64,000 nt of DNA from Rhodospirillales bacterium (GTDB lineage Bacteria; Pseudomonadota; Alphaproteobacteria; Rhodospirillales; SHVQ01). The notes beneath the pieces are model-generated. The model had not been told where the DNA came from, made no database searches, and saw only the letters and a program-made list of their open reading frames with translations. Shown here one piece after another: positions 34,205 through 43,749 of the stretch. The stretch covers positions 1 through 64,000 of the forward strand of contig SHVQ01000010.1 of the NCBI GenBank assembly GCA_009694195.1, in the 5' to 3' direction. The translations under genes were made by a program, and so were the position numbers. Each line of letters starts with the position of its first letter. Position 1 is the first letter of the stretch.

Positions 34205-35086
34205 ATGTTGAATGACAGCATTTCGCGCCGGTATGCCATTGCCGCCGGCGCGCTCGCGCTTGCTACCGCTTTCGCCGTCCCGATCGCAGCCAATGCCGAC
34301 GCATTCACGGACAAGGTCAAGAAAGACGGCATCACCGTCGCCTACGCCGAAGAGTCGCCGTGGGCGTTCCTCGGGCCCGACAAGAAGGTCGCCGGGACCG
34401 ACCCCGAAGTCATCGACGGCATCCTCAAGAAGATGGGCGTGAAGGAGATCAAATACCAGAATACGGAATGGTCCACGCTGGTCCCGGGCGTGCGCGCCAA
34501 GCGGTTCGACATGGCGATCACCGGCATCTTCATCAAGCCGGACCGCTGCACGCAGGTGATCTTCACCGATCCCATCATGATCGCCCCGGACGGCATGATC
34601 GTGATGAAAGGCAACCCGAAAAAGATCAACGGCTTTGATGCGTTCGTGAAGGACCGCAGCCTGAAAATGGGGACCACCATCGGCGGCACCGGTCCGCGCG
34701 ACCATGCGCTGGCCGTGGGTGTCAATCGTGACCAGATCGTGGAGCTGCCGGACACGCCGACCCAGATCGCGGCGATGAAAGCCGGACGCATCCATGCCGC
34801 CCTCAACACCGACCAGGGCAACGTCGCGATCCTCGAACAAGCCAAGGATACGGCGGTGGAAGTCGCCCGGCCCTTCAAACAGGCCGAGAAGGACGGAAAG
34901 CTGCTCGTCGGCGTCACTGCCTTCGCCTTCCAGCCGGACGCCGGCGCGTTCGTCAAAGAGTTCAACAAGCACCTCGCCACCGTCCGCGGATCGCCTGAGC
35001 ACTTAAAGATCTTGAAAAAGTACGGGCTGTCGGAAGACGCGCTTCCGGCCAAGGGTGTGACAACCGCGATGATGTGTAAGGGCTGA
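34205..35086 (+). CDS. family-3 ABC substrate-binding protein (amino-acid/EhuB-like)
   Basis: 293 residues with a signal peptide (basic SRRY start, hydrophobic AAGALALATAFAVP, cleavage near residue 30; possibly TAT-type). The mature protein has PBP2 family-3 features: TVAYAEESPWAF near the start, RAKRFDMAITGIFI and RCTQVIFTDPIMI, and PTQIAAMKAGRIHAAL. These proteins bind amino acids, opines or ectoine in the periplasm. A terminator-type hairpin follows the gene before two HisM-like permease genes, so it would be made in excess over them. A CAGGGAG site supports the start. Confidence 0.87.
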   Translation: MLNDSISRRYAIAAGALALATAFAVPIAANADAFTDKVKKDGITVAYAEESPWAFLGPDKKVAGTDPEVIDGILKKMGVKEIKYQNTEWSTLVPGVRAKRFDMAITGIFIKPDRCTQVIFTDPIMIAPDGMIVMKGNPKKINGFDAFVKDRSLKMGTTIGGTGPRDHALAVGVNRDQIVELPDTPTQIAAMKAGRIHAALNTDQGNVAILEQAKDTAVEVARPFKQAEKDGKLLVGVTAFAFQPDAGAFVKEFNKHLATVRGSPEHLKILKKYGLSEDALPAKGVTTAMMCKG

Positions 35087-35154
35087 TCGGTCGCCCCGCG
35101 CCGTCTCCGGCATCGACACGGCCGGCGGCGGCGAACGGGACCGCCAACAGGAAA

Positions 35155-35181
35155 GGGGGCGAAGGAAGCGCCCCCTTTTTT
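35155..35181 (+). terminator. rho-independent terminator/attenuator after the binding-protein gene
   Basis: GGGGGCG (35155-35161), a 7-base loop and CGCCCCC (35169-35175) are followed by six T (35176-35181), a textbook intrinsic terminator. It lies 69 bases after the binding-protein stop and 41 bases before the permease start, so partial termination would lower permease expression relative to the binding protein. Confidence 0.85.
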
Positions 35182-35221
35182 CGTCCCTGCTTTCGCACAC
35201 GCAACCTTTCGGACCGATCGC

Positions 35222-35884
35222 ATGGAACACCTCTACGAATCGCGCGACCTGTTCATCGAGGGCACCCTCGTCACCATCCAGTTCACGCTGATCTCGGCCG
35301 TCTTCATGGTCTTGATCGCGTTCGTCGCCGCATTCGGTCGCCTTGCGCCGTGGAAGCCCATCCGCGCGGCGGCTCTCTGTTACGTTGAATTCTTCCGCGG
35401 GACGTCCCTGATCGTTCAGCTCTTTTGGCTGTTCTTCGCGCTTCCCATGTTGGGCGTGACGTTGAATGCCGACACGACGGCGGTCCTTGCGCTCTCGCTT
35501 TGTCTTGGAGCCTACGGCGCGGAGGTGGTCCGCGCCGCCATCGTTTCCGTCCCGCGCAGTCAAATCGAAGGCGCCATCGCCCTCAATCTCACGCCGGTCC
35601 AGCGGATGCGCATGGTCATTCTGCCGCAGGCGATCCGCGCCATGCTGCCGCCGTTCGGCAACCTCCTCATCGAGCTCGTCAAGGCGACGGCGTTGATCTC
35701 GCTCATCACCATCCACGATCTCACCTTTCAGGCGCGGATGTTCAATCTTCGCACCGTGCAGATCGTCGAGGGCTTCGGTACCACGCTCATCATCTATTTC
35801 ATCCTCTCGCAGTTTCTTGCGTACGGGGTCCGGCTGCTGGAGCGGCGGTTCCAGCGCGGCATGCCCCAGGTCTCGCGCATATGA
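35222..35884 (+). CDS. amino-acid ABC transporter permease (HisM-like) A
   Basis: 220 residues with about five hydrophobic helices. The polar-amino-acid permease signature is clear: GTLVTIQFTLIS at the start, FRGTSLIVQLFWLFF, YGAEVVRAAIVSVPRSQIEGA (given in part), and LPQAIRAMLPPFGN of the EAA loop. It begins with ATG 35222 after a terminator hairpin and overlaps the next permease as ATGA. No ATP-binding protein gene of this family follows. Confidence 0.9.
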   Translation: MEHLYESRDLFIEGTLVTIQFTLISAVFMVLIAFVAAFGRLAPWKPIRAAALCYVEFFRGTSLIVQLFWLFFALPMLGVTLNADTTAVLALSLCLGAYGAEVVRAAIVSVPRSQIEGAIALNLTPVQRMRMVILPQAIRAMLPPFGNLLIELVKATALISLITIHDLTFQARMFNLRTVQIVEGFGTTLIIYFILSQFLAYGVRLLERRFQRGMPQVSRI

Positions 35885-36570
35885 ACGTTGTCATTTTTGA
35901 CCCCGCATTTGCCTGGCAGATCCTGCCGCGTCTCCTCCAGGCCTTTGTCGTAACGGTGCAGGCGAGCCTGTTGGGCTTCGCGATCGCGGTGGTCGTGGGC
36001 CTTGTGCTCGCCTTCCTGCGGCGGTCGGAGCGGGCATGGATTCGTTATCCGGTCGTGGGGATGCTCGAGTTCGTGCGCTCGACCCCGTTCCTCCTGCAGC
36101 TCTACTTCATGTACTTCGTGCTGCCTCTCTACGGCGTCACGCTCGGGCCGATGACCATCGGCGTGATCGCGCTCGGCGCTCACTACGCGACCTACACGGC
36201 CGAGGTCTACCGGGCCGGCATCGAAGGCGTCGCCAAGGGGCAGTGGGAGGCTGCGACGGCGCTCAATTACGGGATTCTCGACCGCTGGCGGCGCATCATC
36301 CTCCCGCAGGCCATCCCGCCGATGGTGCCGGTGCTCGGAAACTACCTCATCACCATTTTCAAGGAGACCCCGCTGCTCACGGCAATCACGGTCGCCGAAG
36401 TCATGCACGAAGCCAGCCTGATCGGCGCGGACTCATACAAGTTCATGGAGCCCATGACGCTTGTCGGCGCGCTCATGTTGGCGATCAGTCTCGTTTCGGC
36501 TTACGGCGTGCGCCGGCTCGATGCGTACTTCCGGACGCGCAGGGGAGCGCCGCATGCCGGCCATGGTTAA
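35881..36570 (+). CDS. amino-acid ABC transporter permease (HisM-like) B
   Basis: 229 residues from ATG 35881, coupled by ATGA to the preceding permease. Helices and the motif set VTVQASLLGFAIAV, FVRSTPFLLQLYFMYF, YTAEVYRAGIEGV and LPQAIPPMVPVLGN mark the second permease of the pair. The next gene runs in the opposite direction, so this is the operon's last member and the ATPase must come from elsewhere in the genome. Confidence 0.9.
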   Translation: MNVVIFDPAFAWQILPRLLQAFVVTVQASLLGFAIAVVVGLVLAFLRRSERAWIRYPVVGMLEFVRSTPFLLQLYFMYFVLPLYGVTLGPMTIGVIALGAHYATYTAEVYRAGIEGVAKGQWEAATALNYGILDRWRRIILPQAIPPMVPVLGNYLITIFKETPLLTAITVAEVMHEASLIGADSYKFMEPMTLVGALMLAISLVSAYGVRRLDAYFRTRRGAPHAGHG

Positions 36571-36584
36571 GGAGGTGTGAGCGC

Positions 36585-37799
36585 TTACTTGATAATCAGC
36601 TCGTGAGGGAAGGCCTTCGTTAATTCCTCGTAGCCGTTGTCCGTCACCCGAAACGTCGTCGAGCAGCCGTAGCCGATGATCGGCCAGATGCGGACATCCG
36701 GCACCATGTGGAAGGTCATGTTGGCCTGAAGCTTCCGCTTCTCGCCTTGCCGGATACTGATGATTTGGCCTTCGCCCCAGTCGGGTGGGAAGTTGATGCC
36801 GATGGAGTAGGCCGCCCGATGCTTGTGGTGGTCGCCGAAGCGAATATCGCCGAAGCCTTCCTTGGCGATCGTCGAGCGCACGGCCGTATCGACGTCCTCG
36901 GCGACGACCCCGGCGCGCACCTTGGCGAGCCCGGCCTCGAGGCCTGCGTTCACCGCCTTGGCGAGGGGCCGCAAGATGGGGTTCTTGGGCTCGCCGGGGC
37001 ATATGCTCCGCATGATGGCCGACGAGTATCGGTGCTTGCAGGCCGAGACCTCGAAATACACGTGTTCGCCTTGGGCGACACGGCCGCCCCGCCACGTGCC
37101 GTGCGAGAGGCGCGTGCGCGGGCCCGCGAGGATATAGGGCGGCAGCGACATGAACTCGCCGCCCTCGCCGACGATCACCCGGTGAACCTCGGCCGCGATG
37201 TGATTCTCCGAGACCCCGGGGGCCACGGCATCCATTCCCGCCTGGACGCCTTTTTCGACGATGCGGGCGGCCTCCCGCATGATCGTGAGCTCTTCCTCCG
37301 ACTTGATCATGCGGAACTCTTCGACCAGTCCGCTCGCGTCCGCGAGCGTCGCCTTGGGCAGAACCTGGCGGGTGCCCTCGTATTCGGCGTGGGTGACGTA
37401 CATGGTCGAGAGCTCGAGCCCGATCCGCTTGTCGGCGAGGCCCATCTTCGCGAGCGCCGCCGCCATTTTTTCAAGCGGTTGCTCGTGGTCTTTCACCGTG
37501 ACGGTCCGCTTGAGCCAGGAGTATTCGAACGCGTTCGGCTCCTCGATCCAGCGGATCACCAGGAGCGGTTCGTCCTGCGACAGGACGAGAACCTGGTACG
37601 TGTAGGTGCCCGACGTCTCGTGGCCGGTGAGGTAACAGATATTCTCGGGACAACGAAGGAGAAGGGCATCGAGGCCGCGTGCCCGCATCGCTCCCATGAC
37701 CAGGTCGTAGCGACGGCGATATTCGGGAAGCGAGAACGCGAGCCCGCAGTATTCTTTCTTGGGGACCTGCATGGTCACGGCGTAATCGGTCTTCGTCAT
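36585..37799 (-). CDS. M24-family protein resembling ectoine hydrolase (DoeA/EutD-like)
   Basis: 404 residues from ATG 37799 with CAGGGGAGAG upstream. The N-terminal creatinase domain includes ICYLTGHETSGTY. The M24 domain lacks metal ligands (YFEVSAC and RYSSAIMR at the Asp sites, NMTFHMVPDV at a Glu site), and carries SIGINFPPDWGEG, the segment I associate with ectoine/creatine-type hydrolases. Expected role is hydrolytic opening of a small cyclic or C-N bond in the cytoplasm. It is adjacent to the family-3 importer (convergent, 14 bases apart), so a compatible solute or similar amide may be the imported ligand. Confidence 0.82.
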   Translation of the reverse strand: MTKTDYAVTMQVPKKEYCGLAFSLPEYRRRYDLVMGAMRARGLDALLLRCPENICYLTGHETSGTYTYQVLVLSQDEPLLVIRWIEEPNAFEYSWLKRTVTVKDHEQPLEKMAAALAKMGLADKRIGLELSTMYVTHAEYEGTRQVLPKATLADASGLVEEFRMIKSEEELTIMREAARIVEKGVQAGMDAVAPGVSENHIAAEVHRVIVGEGGEFMSLPPYILAGPRTRLSHGTWRGGRVAQGEHVYFEVSACKHRYSSAIMRSICPGEPKNPILRPLAKAVNAGLEAGLAKVRAGVVAEDVDTAVRSTIAKEGFGDIRFGDHHKHRAAYSIGINFPPDWGEGQIISIRQGEKRKLQANMTFHMVPDVRIWPIIGYGCSTTFRVTDNGYEELTKAFPHELIIK

Positions 37800-37913
37800 C
37801 GAGCTCTCCCCTGTCGTTCGCTTTAATTGCCGGAGCGCCTTGTGAATCGCGCGTGGGCGAGGTTAGAGTTTTGCCGCGATGATCGCAATGCAAACGCCGA
37901 GATCCTAGCGGTC

Positions 37914-38894
37914 GTGGCCGCCCTGATCACCGGGGGATCCGGATTCGTCGGCCTCAACGTCGCCGAGCATTTGCTGGCGCGCGGCGAGCAGGTTGTGTCG
38001 TTTGACCGAGCGCCTCCGCCGCCCGAGGCCACCCAATTCTTTTCAACGCTCGACGGGGTGTTCGAGGCGAGGATCGGCGATGTCCGCAGCCCGGCTGACG
38101 TGGGCGAGGTCTTGCGGGGCGGGGCCGTCGATAAGGTCATTCATGCGGCCGCGATCACGCCTGACGCCCGTTCGGAATCCGGGCGTGTTCTCGATATCGT
38201 CTCCGTCAACGTCGGCGGCGCGGTCACTGTTTTGAAGGCGGCGCTCGATGCCGGGGTCAGGCGGTTCGTCTACGTGAGCTCCGCTGCCGTCTACGCCGGC
38301 AACTCTCCGACGTGCGCTCTTGACGAAGAGGACGGACCCCTTGCTCTCGGCGACCTCTACGGCATCTCCAAGCTCGCGGCTGAACGGGCGCTGCTCCGAG
38401 TTGCGGAACTCCACCGCGCAGACCTCGTGTGCGTTCGCCTGGGCGCGGTATTCGGGCCTTGGGAGAGACGCTCCGGCGCGCGCGACACCATGAGCCCGAT
38501 CTGGCAGGCAACGCGCCTTGCCCGGCGGTCCGAACAGGCAATTCTCCCGCGCGCGGGCCGGAAGGACTGGCTCTATAGCCGCGATGCGGCGGCAGCCCTG
38601 GCAGCGCTCTTGGACCATGAAGCCCTGCCGTCCACCGTCTACAATGTCGGTCCTGGCGTGGAGTGGACTCTCGTCCGGTGGTGCGAAAAACTGGCGAGGG
38701 ATTACCGGGGGTTCCATTTCCGGATTGATCCCGCGGCTGCCAACGTGGATTTCTACGGGGACGCTGATCGTCCGCCTCTCTCGGTAGACCGACTCGCCGG
38801 TGACATTGGATTTTATCCGCGCTTCGAACCGGACAGGGCATACACCGACTACATGGCCTGGCTCGATTCGGCAGCCGGTACCGCGGCGTTGTAA
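37914..38894 (+). CDS. NAD-dependent epimerase/dehydratase (extended SDR)
   Basis: 326 residues if started at GTG 37914; the start is uncertain because only a weak site lies upstream. The NAD-binding motif TGGSGFVG begins near residue 7 and the active-site Tyr-x3-Lys is YGISKLA near residue 150. Extended SDR proteins epimerise or dehydrate nucleotide sugars and related hydroxyl compounds. It is followed by the formylglutamate amidohydrolase-like gene at 38935 and the SDR at 39738 on the same strand. The substrate is unknown. Confidence 0.8.
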   Translation: MAALITGGSGFVGLNVAEHLLARGEQVVSFDRAPPPPEATQFFSTLDGVFEARIGDVRSPADVGEVLRGGAVDKVIHAAAITPDARSESGRVLDIVSVNVGGAVTVLKAALDAGVRRFVYVSSAAVYAGNSPTCALDEEDGPLALGDLYGISKLAAERALLRVAELHRADLVCVRLGAVFGPWERRSGARDTMSPIWQATRLARRSEQAILPRAGRKDWLYSRDAAAALAALLDHEALPSTVYNVGPGVEWTLVRWCEKLARDYRGFHFRIDPAAANVDFYGDADRPPLSVDRLAGDIGFYPRFEPDRAYTDYMAWLDSAAGTAAL

Positions 38895-38934
38895 CCGCCT
38901 CAGGACCGCGCTTAAATCACGAGGGGATCGGTCG

Positions 38935-39741
38935 ATGGACGCCTTCACTTTTACTCCCGGAACCACGCCCCTGATCGTGGGTATGCCCCACGCCGGCTTT
39001 GGATTGCCGGACTCGATCGCGGCGACGATGACGCCGGAGGCGCTGTTGCAAATGGATTCCGGTTGGCATGAGGAGCGGCTTTACGACTTTGCCCGCGGCC
39101 TCGGTGCCGCCGCGATTGCGTCCACGTATTCGCGCTATGTGATCGACCTCAACCGCTCGCCCGACAATGAGAACCGGTTCGCAGGCAAGGGAAACACGGG
39201 CCTTTGCCCCGTCGAGCGCTTCGACTATGCGCCGCTCTACCGGGACGGGCTGGCGCCGGACTCGGCCGAGATCGAACGACGCCTCGCGCTGTATTGGCGC
39301 CCCTACCACGACCGGCTTGCGGAGGAGCTTCAGAGCCTCAAGTCACGCTTTGGCGTGGCGGTGTTGTTCGACGCGCACACCATTCGCTCCGAGGTCGGAC
39401 GCCTCTTCGCGGGCAGAGTTCCCGACCTCAATCTGAAATCCGGCGGGGGCACCAAGGGGTCGCCCGAGCTCGTCCAGCGGCTCGCCGCGATCTGCGCCGG
39501 CGATCCACGCTACACGTGGGTCGTCGACGGCCAGTACAAGGGCGGCTACATCGTCCATCACTATGGCGATCCGGCAAACGGCATTCACTCGCTCCAGCTC
39601 GAGGCCGTGCAGGCGACATTCATGGACGAGACGACGTTGGCCTACGTTCCCGAGAAAGCCGAAGACATCCGGCGGATCCTGAAGGCCCTGCTGGGGGAGA
39701 TCATCGAATGGGCTGCGACCCAAGGCAGGAGGAGGGGATGA
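38935..39741 (+). CDS. N-formylglutamate amidohydrolase family enzyme
   Basis: 268 residues. ATG 38935 follows GAGGGGATC. The family pattern is good: MPHAGFGLPDS near residue 17, STYSRYVIDLNRSPDNE near residue 60, and VLFDAHTIRSEVGRLFAGRVPDL near residue 145 (given in part), with the metal-binding His and Asp residues. The HutG reaction releases formate from N-formyl-L-glutamate, but homologues act on other N-formyl or N-acyl amino acids. There is no hut operon here. It overlaps the SDR gene by ATGA. Confidence 0.83.
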   Translation: MDAFTFTPGTTPLIVGMPHAGFGLPDSIAATMTPEALLQMDSGWHEERLYDFARGLGAAAIASTYSRYVIDLNRSPDNENRFAGKGNTGLCPVERFDYAPLYRDGLAPDSAEIERRLALYWRPYHDRLAEELQSLKSRFGVAVLFDAHTIRSEVGRLFAGRVPDLNLKSGGGTKGSPELVQRLAAICAGDPRYTWVVDGQYKGGYIVHHYGDPANGIHSLQLEAVQATFMDETTLAYVPEKAEDIRRILKALLGEIIEWAATQGRRRG

Positions 39742-40505
39742 CCGCGCCGAAGCTGACAGGGAGGGTTGCGATTGTGACCGGCGGGGGCGGCGACATCGGC
39801 CGCGCGATCGCCGAGCTCTTCGTGCAGGAAGGAGCGGCCGTCCTTTGTGCCGACATCGACGGGAAGGCGGCGGCGGACGCGGCGAAGCGCCTTACGGCTG
39901 CGGGCGGTCGGGCGCTGGCTGTCGAATGCGACGTGAGCGATTCTGAGTCCGCGCGCAGCACGGTCGCGACCGCGGTTCGTCACTTTGGCAAGCTCCACAT
40001 CCTCGTCAATTGCGCTGCTGTTTTCCCGCCCCGCAAGCCGGTGACCGCGCTCGACGGGAGCGATTGGGAGCGCGCGCTCGCCGTCAACGTGAGCGGGTGC
40101 TTTTACATGAGCAAGCACGCGATTCTCGAAATCGCCAAGGCCGGAGGCGGCAGCATCGTCCACGTCGCCTCGCAGCTCGCTCACGTCGCGCGGGAGGGAT
40201 CGGCCGCCTACTGCACGACGAAGGCGGCGCTGCTCGGGCTCGCGAAGGTCATGGCGCTCGACCACGCGAAGGACGGCATCCGCGTCAATACGCTCTCGCC
40301 TGGCGGCGTCGCGACGACGGGGATGGCGGAGCAGTGGGGCGGGATGGAGACCGCGGAACGCGAATGGGGCCGGGCCAAGCACCCGCTCGGGCGGCTCTGC
40401 CGGGTGGAGGAGGTCGCGCGCGGCGCTCTCTTTCTTGCGAGCGACGACTCATCCTGCATGACGGGAGCCGACCTCCTGATCGACGGGGGCTACACGGCGC
40501 TCTAG
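39738..40505 (+). CDS. short-chain dehydrogenase/reductase (classical SDR)
   Basis: 255 residues from ATG 39738, with GGAGGGG directly before it. Cofactor motif TGGGGDIGRA (about residues 15-24), NCAAVF, active-site Ser in VASQLAH, and Tyr-Lys in YCTTKAALLG near residue 157. The C-terminal DGGYTAL tail is typical. It oxidises or reduces a secondary alcohol or ketone with NAD(P)(H). Its substrate is unknown; context includes the aldehyde dehydrogenase opposite at 40522. Confidence 0.88.
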   Translation: MTAPKLTGRVAIVTGGGGDIGRAIAELFVQEGAAVLCADIDGKAAADAAKRLTAAGGRALAVECDVSDSESARSTVATAVRHFGKLHILVNCAAVFPPRKPVTALDGSDWERALAVNVSGCFYMSKHAILEIAKAGGGSIVHVASQLAHVAREGSAAYCTTKAALLGLAKVMALDHAKDGIRVNTLSPGGVATTGMAEQWGGMETAEREWGRAKHPLGRLCRVEEVARGALFLASDDSSCMTGADLLIDGGYTAL

Positions 40506-40521
40506 GAGCTCCTGCCGGGAG

Positions 40522-42006
40522 TCAGCGCATCACGAACGGGTTGGCCATCGGCGTGGTCGACGTGTTGATCCACGTCGTCTTCGAACGCGTGTAGTCCATG
40601 ATCCCTTGGAACCCGCCTTCCCGGCCGTAGCCGCTGTTCTTGAACCCGCCGAACTCGGCGATGGGAGAGACCGCCCGATAGGTGTTGATCCAGACGATTC
40701 CCGCCCGAATAGCCTTCGAGACCCGCATGGCCCGGGCAATGTCCTTGGCGAAGATCCCGCAGGCAAGCCCGTACTGCGTATCGTTTGCGAGGGTGATGGC
40801 CTGCTGCTCGTCACGGAACCGCAGGACGGACAAAACGGGACCGAAAAGCTCGGTGTCGACGATTTGCAGCTTCTGGTCGGGGCAATCGAGGATCGTCGGC
40901 TCGTAAAACCACCCAGCGTTCAGTGACCGCGGGCGACGCCCGCCGTGGAGGAGTTTCGCGCCCTCGGCGACCGCGGTATCCACGGCTTTCCCGATGCGTT
41001 GGATTTGCGCTTCGGTGGCGAGCGGCCCCATCTGGGTTTCGTCGGCGAGAGGGTCTCCGATACGGATCTGCTGCGTCCGCGCCGTCAGTTCGCCCAACAC
41101 GTTCTCGGCGATCGACTCGTGCAGGTAGAGCCGCGATCCGGCGACGCAGCTTTGCCCGCTGGCGCCGAAGATGCCGGCCATCACACCGTTGACGACGTTT
41201 TCGGGATCGGCGTCCTCGAAGACGAGGATCGGCGATTTGCCGCCGAGCTCCAGCGACACCTGCGCCAGGTTCTCGGCCGAATTGCGGATGACGTGCCGTG
41301 CCGAGGCGGGGCCGCCCGTGAAACTGATGCGGGACACCAGCGGATGGGACGTAAGGGTGCGGCCGCAGGGCTCGCCGAACCCGGTCACGATATTGACGAC
41401 GCCGGGCGGAAATCCCGCCTGCTCGACAAGCTTGCCGAACTCCAGCAGGGCCGCCGACGCATGCTCCGATGCCTTGATGACGACGGTATTGCCGGCCGCG
41501 AGCGCGGGCCCGACCTTGACGGCGACGAGGAAGAGCTGCGAGTTCCAGGGGACGATCGCGGCGACGACGCCCAAGGGCTCGCGCGTGGTGAAGACGAAAA
41601 GGTCGGGTTTGTCGATCGGCAACGTGTCGCCGTGCAATTTGTCGGCGAGCCCGGCGTTGTAGTGGAAGATATCGGCGATATAGCGCGCCTGCCAGCGCGT
41701 CTCCTTGAGGAGCTTCCCCGTATCCACGGTTTCCGTCCGGCCGAGATGCTCCGAATTCTCCGCCAGCAGATCGCCGAGCCGCCGGAGAATCTTGCCCCGC
41801 TCGGAAGGGGTCATGCGCGGCCACGGGCCTTCGATGAATGCGCGGTGAGCGGCCTGGACGGCGCGGTCGGCGTCGGCGCCGCTCGCCTCCGGGATTGCCG
41901 CCCAAGGCCGGCCTGTCGCCGGATTGAAGCTCTCGAACGTTTTGCCGCCTTCCGCGTCGACCCACGCCCCGCCGATCAGCATCTGGTATCGCTTGAGTTC
42001 GGTCAT
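40522..42006 (-). CDS. aldehyde dehydrogenase (betaine/aminoaldehyde type)
   Basis: 494 residues. Nucleophile Cys in GASGQSCVAGSR, base Glu in LELGGKSP, Asn in VPWNSQLFL, and NAD-binding FTGGPASARH. This broad class oxidises aminoaldehydes, betaine aldehyde or fatty aldehydes. It is read away from the PotB-like permease gene with only 55 bases between, so the two may share a control region. A GGGGATCG site precedes the ATG. Confidence 0.9.
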   Translation of the reverse strand: MTELKRYQMLIGGAWVDAEGGKTFESFNPATGRPWAAIPEASGADADRAVQAAHRAFIEGPWPRMTPSERGKILRRLGDLLAENSEHLGRTETVDTGKLLKETRWQARYIADIFHYNAGLADKLHGDTLPIDKPDLFVFTTREPLGVVAAIVPWNSQLFLVAVKVGPALAAGNTVVIKASEHASAALLEFGKLVEQAGFPPGVVNIVTGFGEPCGRTLTSHPLVSRISFTGGPASARHVIRNSAENLAQVSLELGGKSPILVFEDADPENVVNGVMAGIFGASGQSCVAGSRLYLHESIAENVLGELTARTQQIRIGDPLADETQMGPLATEAQIQRIGKAVDTAVAEGAKLLHGGRRPRSLNAGWFYEPTILDCPDQKLQIVDTELFGPVLSVLRFRDEQQAITLANDTQYGLACGIFAKDIARAMRVSKAIRAGIVWINTYRAVSPIAEFGGFKNSGYGREGGFQGIMDYTRSKTTWINTSTTPMANPFVMR

Positions 42007-42061
42007 GCTCGATCCCCTGAAAAAGCGTCTCCCGAAGACGTTCGCGCGGCTCTAAGACCGC

Positions 42062-42934
42062 ATGCTTCTCCGCCGGCGCCACGGTACGGCCTCCCGGGAC
42101 AAACATAAAGTATCGCCGATTGCCCCCGTCCTCTTGTTTCAGACGGTTTTCTTCGTCGCGCCCATCGGCATTCTCTTCGTCTACAGCTTCTGGCGGATGC
42201 AGGATTTCCGCCTGATCACCGAATTCTCCTTTCACAACTACCGGGAGATGGCGAACAACCCTCTCCTCATAAAGGCGTTCTTCCTTTCCCTCCGGGTCGC
42301 GCTCGTGGTGACGGTCGTGTGCGCGGTTCTTGCGTTTCCCATCGCCTACTTCATCTCGAAAAAAGCGGGCCGTTGGAAGGTCGCCTGCCTCGTCGCCGTC
42401 ATCATCCCGTTCTGGACGAGCTTCGTCCTCCGCGCATACGCGTGGAAGCTGCTGCTGGGCGAGCGCGGGGTCATCAACACCGGCCTCGTTTCGACGGGGA
42501 TCATCGAAGCGCCGCTCTCCTATCTTCTCTATTCGCCGTTCGCGACCGCGATCGGGCTTATCTACGGCTTCCTGCCGTTCATGGTGATGCCGATCTATAC
42601 GAGTTTGGAGAAGGTGAAGGATTCCTGGATCGACGCGGCCGCCGATCTCGGGGCGTCACCCGCCCGCGCGACGTGGGAAGTCACGCTTCCCCTCTGCATC
42701 CCCGGCTTGGTGGTCGGATGCGTCTTCACCTTCATCTTCGCTCTCGGCGAATACGTCATCCCGGCGATGTTGGGCGGGGGCAAGGACCTGCTCATGGCCC
42801 AGGCGATCGTGCTGGAATTCGAGCTCTCGCAGAACTGGCCCGGCGGCGCCGCCATATCGGTCGTCCTCCTCGCCATCGTGTTCGCCGTCGTCGCCGCGGT
42901 GCTGCGCTGGGTAAAAATGGAGGAGGTCCTGTGA
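42062..42934 (+). CDS. ABC transporter permease (PotB-like)
   Basis: 290 residues with six helices; the first is PIAPVLLFQTVFFVAPIGIL near residue 19. The EAA loop is AAADLGASPARATWEV near residue 195. It belongs to the polyamine/opine permease group (PotB). No ribosome site is evident before ATG 42062. It is coupled by GTGA to the PotC-like gene and lacks a binding-protein gene in the operon. Substrate is undetermined; the neighbouring DUF917 and cyclodeaminase genes suggest an amino-acid-like compound. Confidence 0.9.
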   Translation: MLLRRRHGTASRDKHKVSPIAPVLLFQTVFFVAPIGILFVYSFWRMQDFRLITEFSFHNYREMANNPLLIKAFFLSLRVALVVTVVCAVLAFPIAYFISKKAGRWKVACLVAVIIPFWTSFVLRAYAWKLLLGERGVINTGLVSTGIIEAPLSYLLYSPFATAIGLIYGFLPFMVMPIYTSLEKVKDSWIDAAADLGASPARATWEVTLPLCIPGLVVGCVFTFIFALGEYVIPAMLGGGKDLLMAQAIVLEFELSQNWPGGAAISVVLLAIVFAVVAAVLRWVKMEEVL

Positions 42935-43749
42935 TCGGGGCGGAGCGGAAAGCGGGTCGAAGCGGTTGGGCACTCGGTTTCTACACGGCCCTAATCTACG
43001 GCTTCTTCTACTTGCCGATCGTGACGCTCATCCTTTTCGCATTCGACGCCAAGGAGGTGCCGGGCCTTCCGCTTAAAGACCTGACCCTCGGTTGGTTCGC
43101 GGCGGCGCTGTCGGATCGGCAGCTCCTCGCGGCACTCTCGACGTCGGTCTGGGTCGCGCTGCTGTCGGCTTCGCTCGCCGTTCTGTTGGCCATGCCAGCG
43201 GCCTTGGCTCTCGCCTGGGTGCGCCTTCCCGCGAAGCCCGCGATCCTCGGTTTCATCATCGCGCCGATGGTGGTCCCCCACCTCGTGCTTGGTCTCGGGC
43301 TTCTGCTGCTGTTCCGGCCGGTCCCCGGAATATTGGGTGTCGCCGGCGTCGTCATCGCTCACACGACGCTCAACCTCTGCTATGCCACGATGATCCTTTA
43401 TTCCCACCTTCTGGGGTTCCAGCGCTCGCTTGTCGAGGCGGCGCGCGACTTGGGTGCGAGCGAAATCCGGATGTTCTGGGAGGTCGTCCTGCCGTTGTCG
43501 GCGCCCGCGATCCTCGCGGCGTTCCTCATGTCGTTCACGTTGTCCTTCGGCGAGTTCGTCGCCGCCTGGTTTGTCGCCGGCTTCGAGCGGACGCTGCCGA
43601 TCGAAATCTGGGCGTGGCTCCGCCACATCCTCTCCCCGAAGATCAACGCCATCGCGACCGTGATCGTCGCCGTCTCGGTTGCGATGACGATCCTCGCGCA
43701 GCTCTGGATTCTGCGCCGGCGCAACGGCGCACGGGGTGGTGCGGCATGA
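42931..43749 (+). CDS. ABC transporter permease (PotC-like)
   Basis: 272 residues from GTG 42931, overlapping the previous stop as GTGA and following GGAGGAGG. Six helices and the EAA loop EAARDLGASEIRMFWEVVLP (given at the family limit) near residue 168 identify the second permease of the pair. Its stop overlaps the ATPase start as ATGA. The three genes form one coupled transport operon. Confidence 0.9.
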   Translation: MIGAERKAGRSGWALGFYTALIYGFFYLPIVTLILFAFDAKEVPGLPLKDLTLGWFAAALSDRQLLAALSTSVWVALLSASLAVLLAMPAALALAWVRLPAKPAILGFIIAPMVVPHLVLGLGLLLLFRPVPGILGVAGVVIAHTTLNLCYATMILYSHLLGFQRSLVEAARDLGASEIRMFWEVVLPLSAPAILAAFLMSFTLSFGEFVAAWFVAGFERTLPIEIWAWLRHILSPKINAIATVIVAVSVAMTILAQLWILRRRNGARGGAA

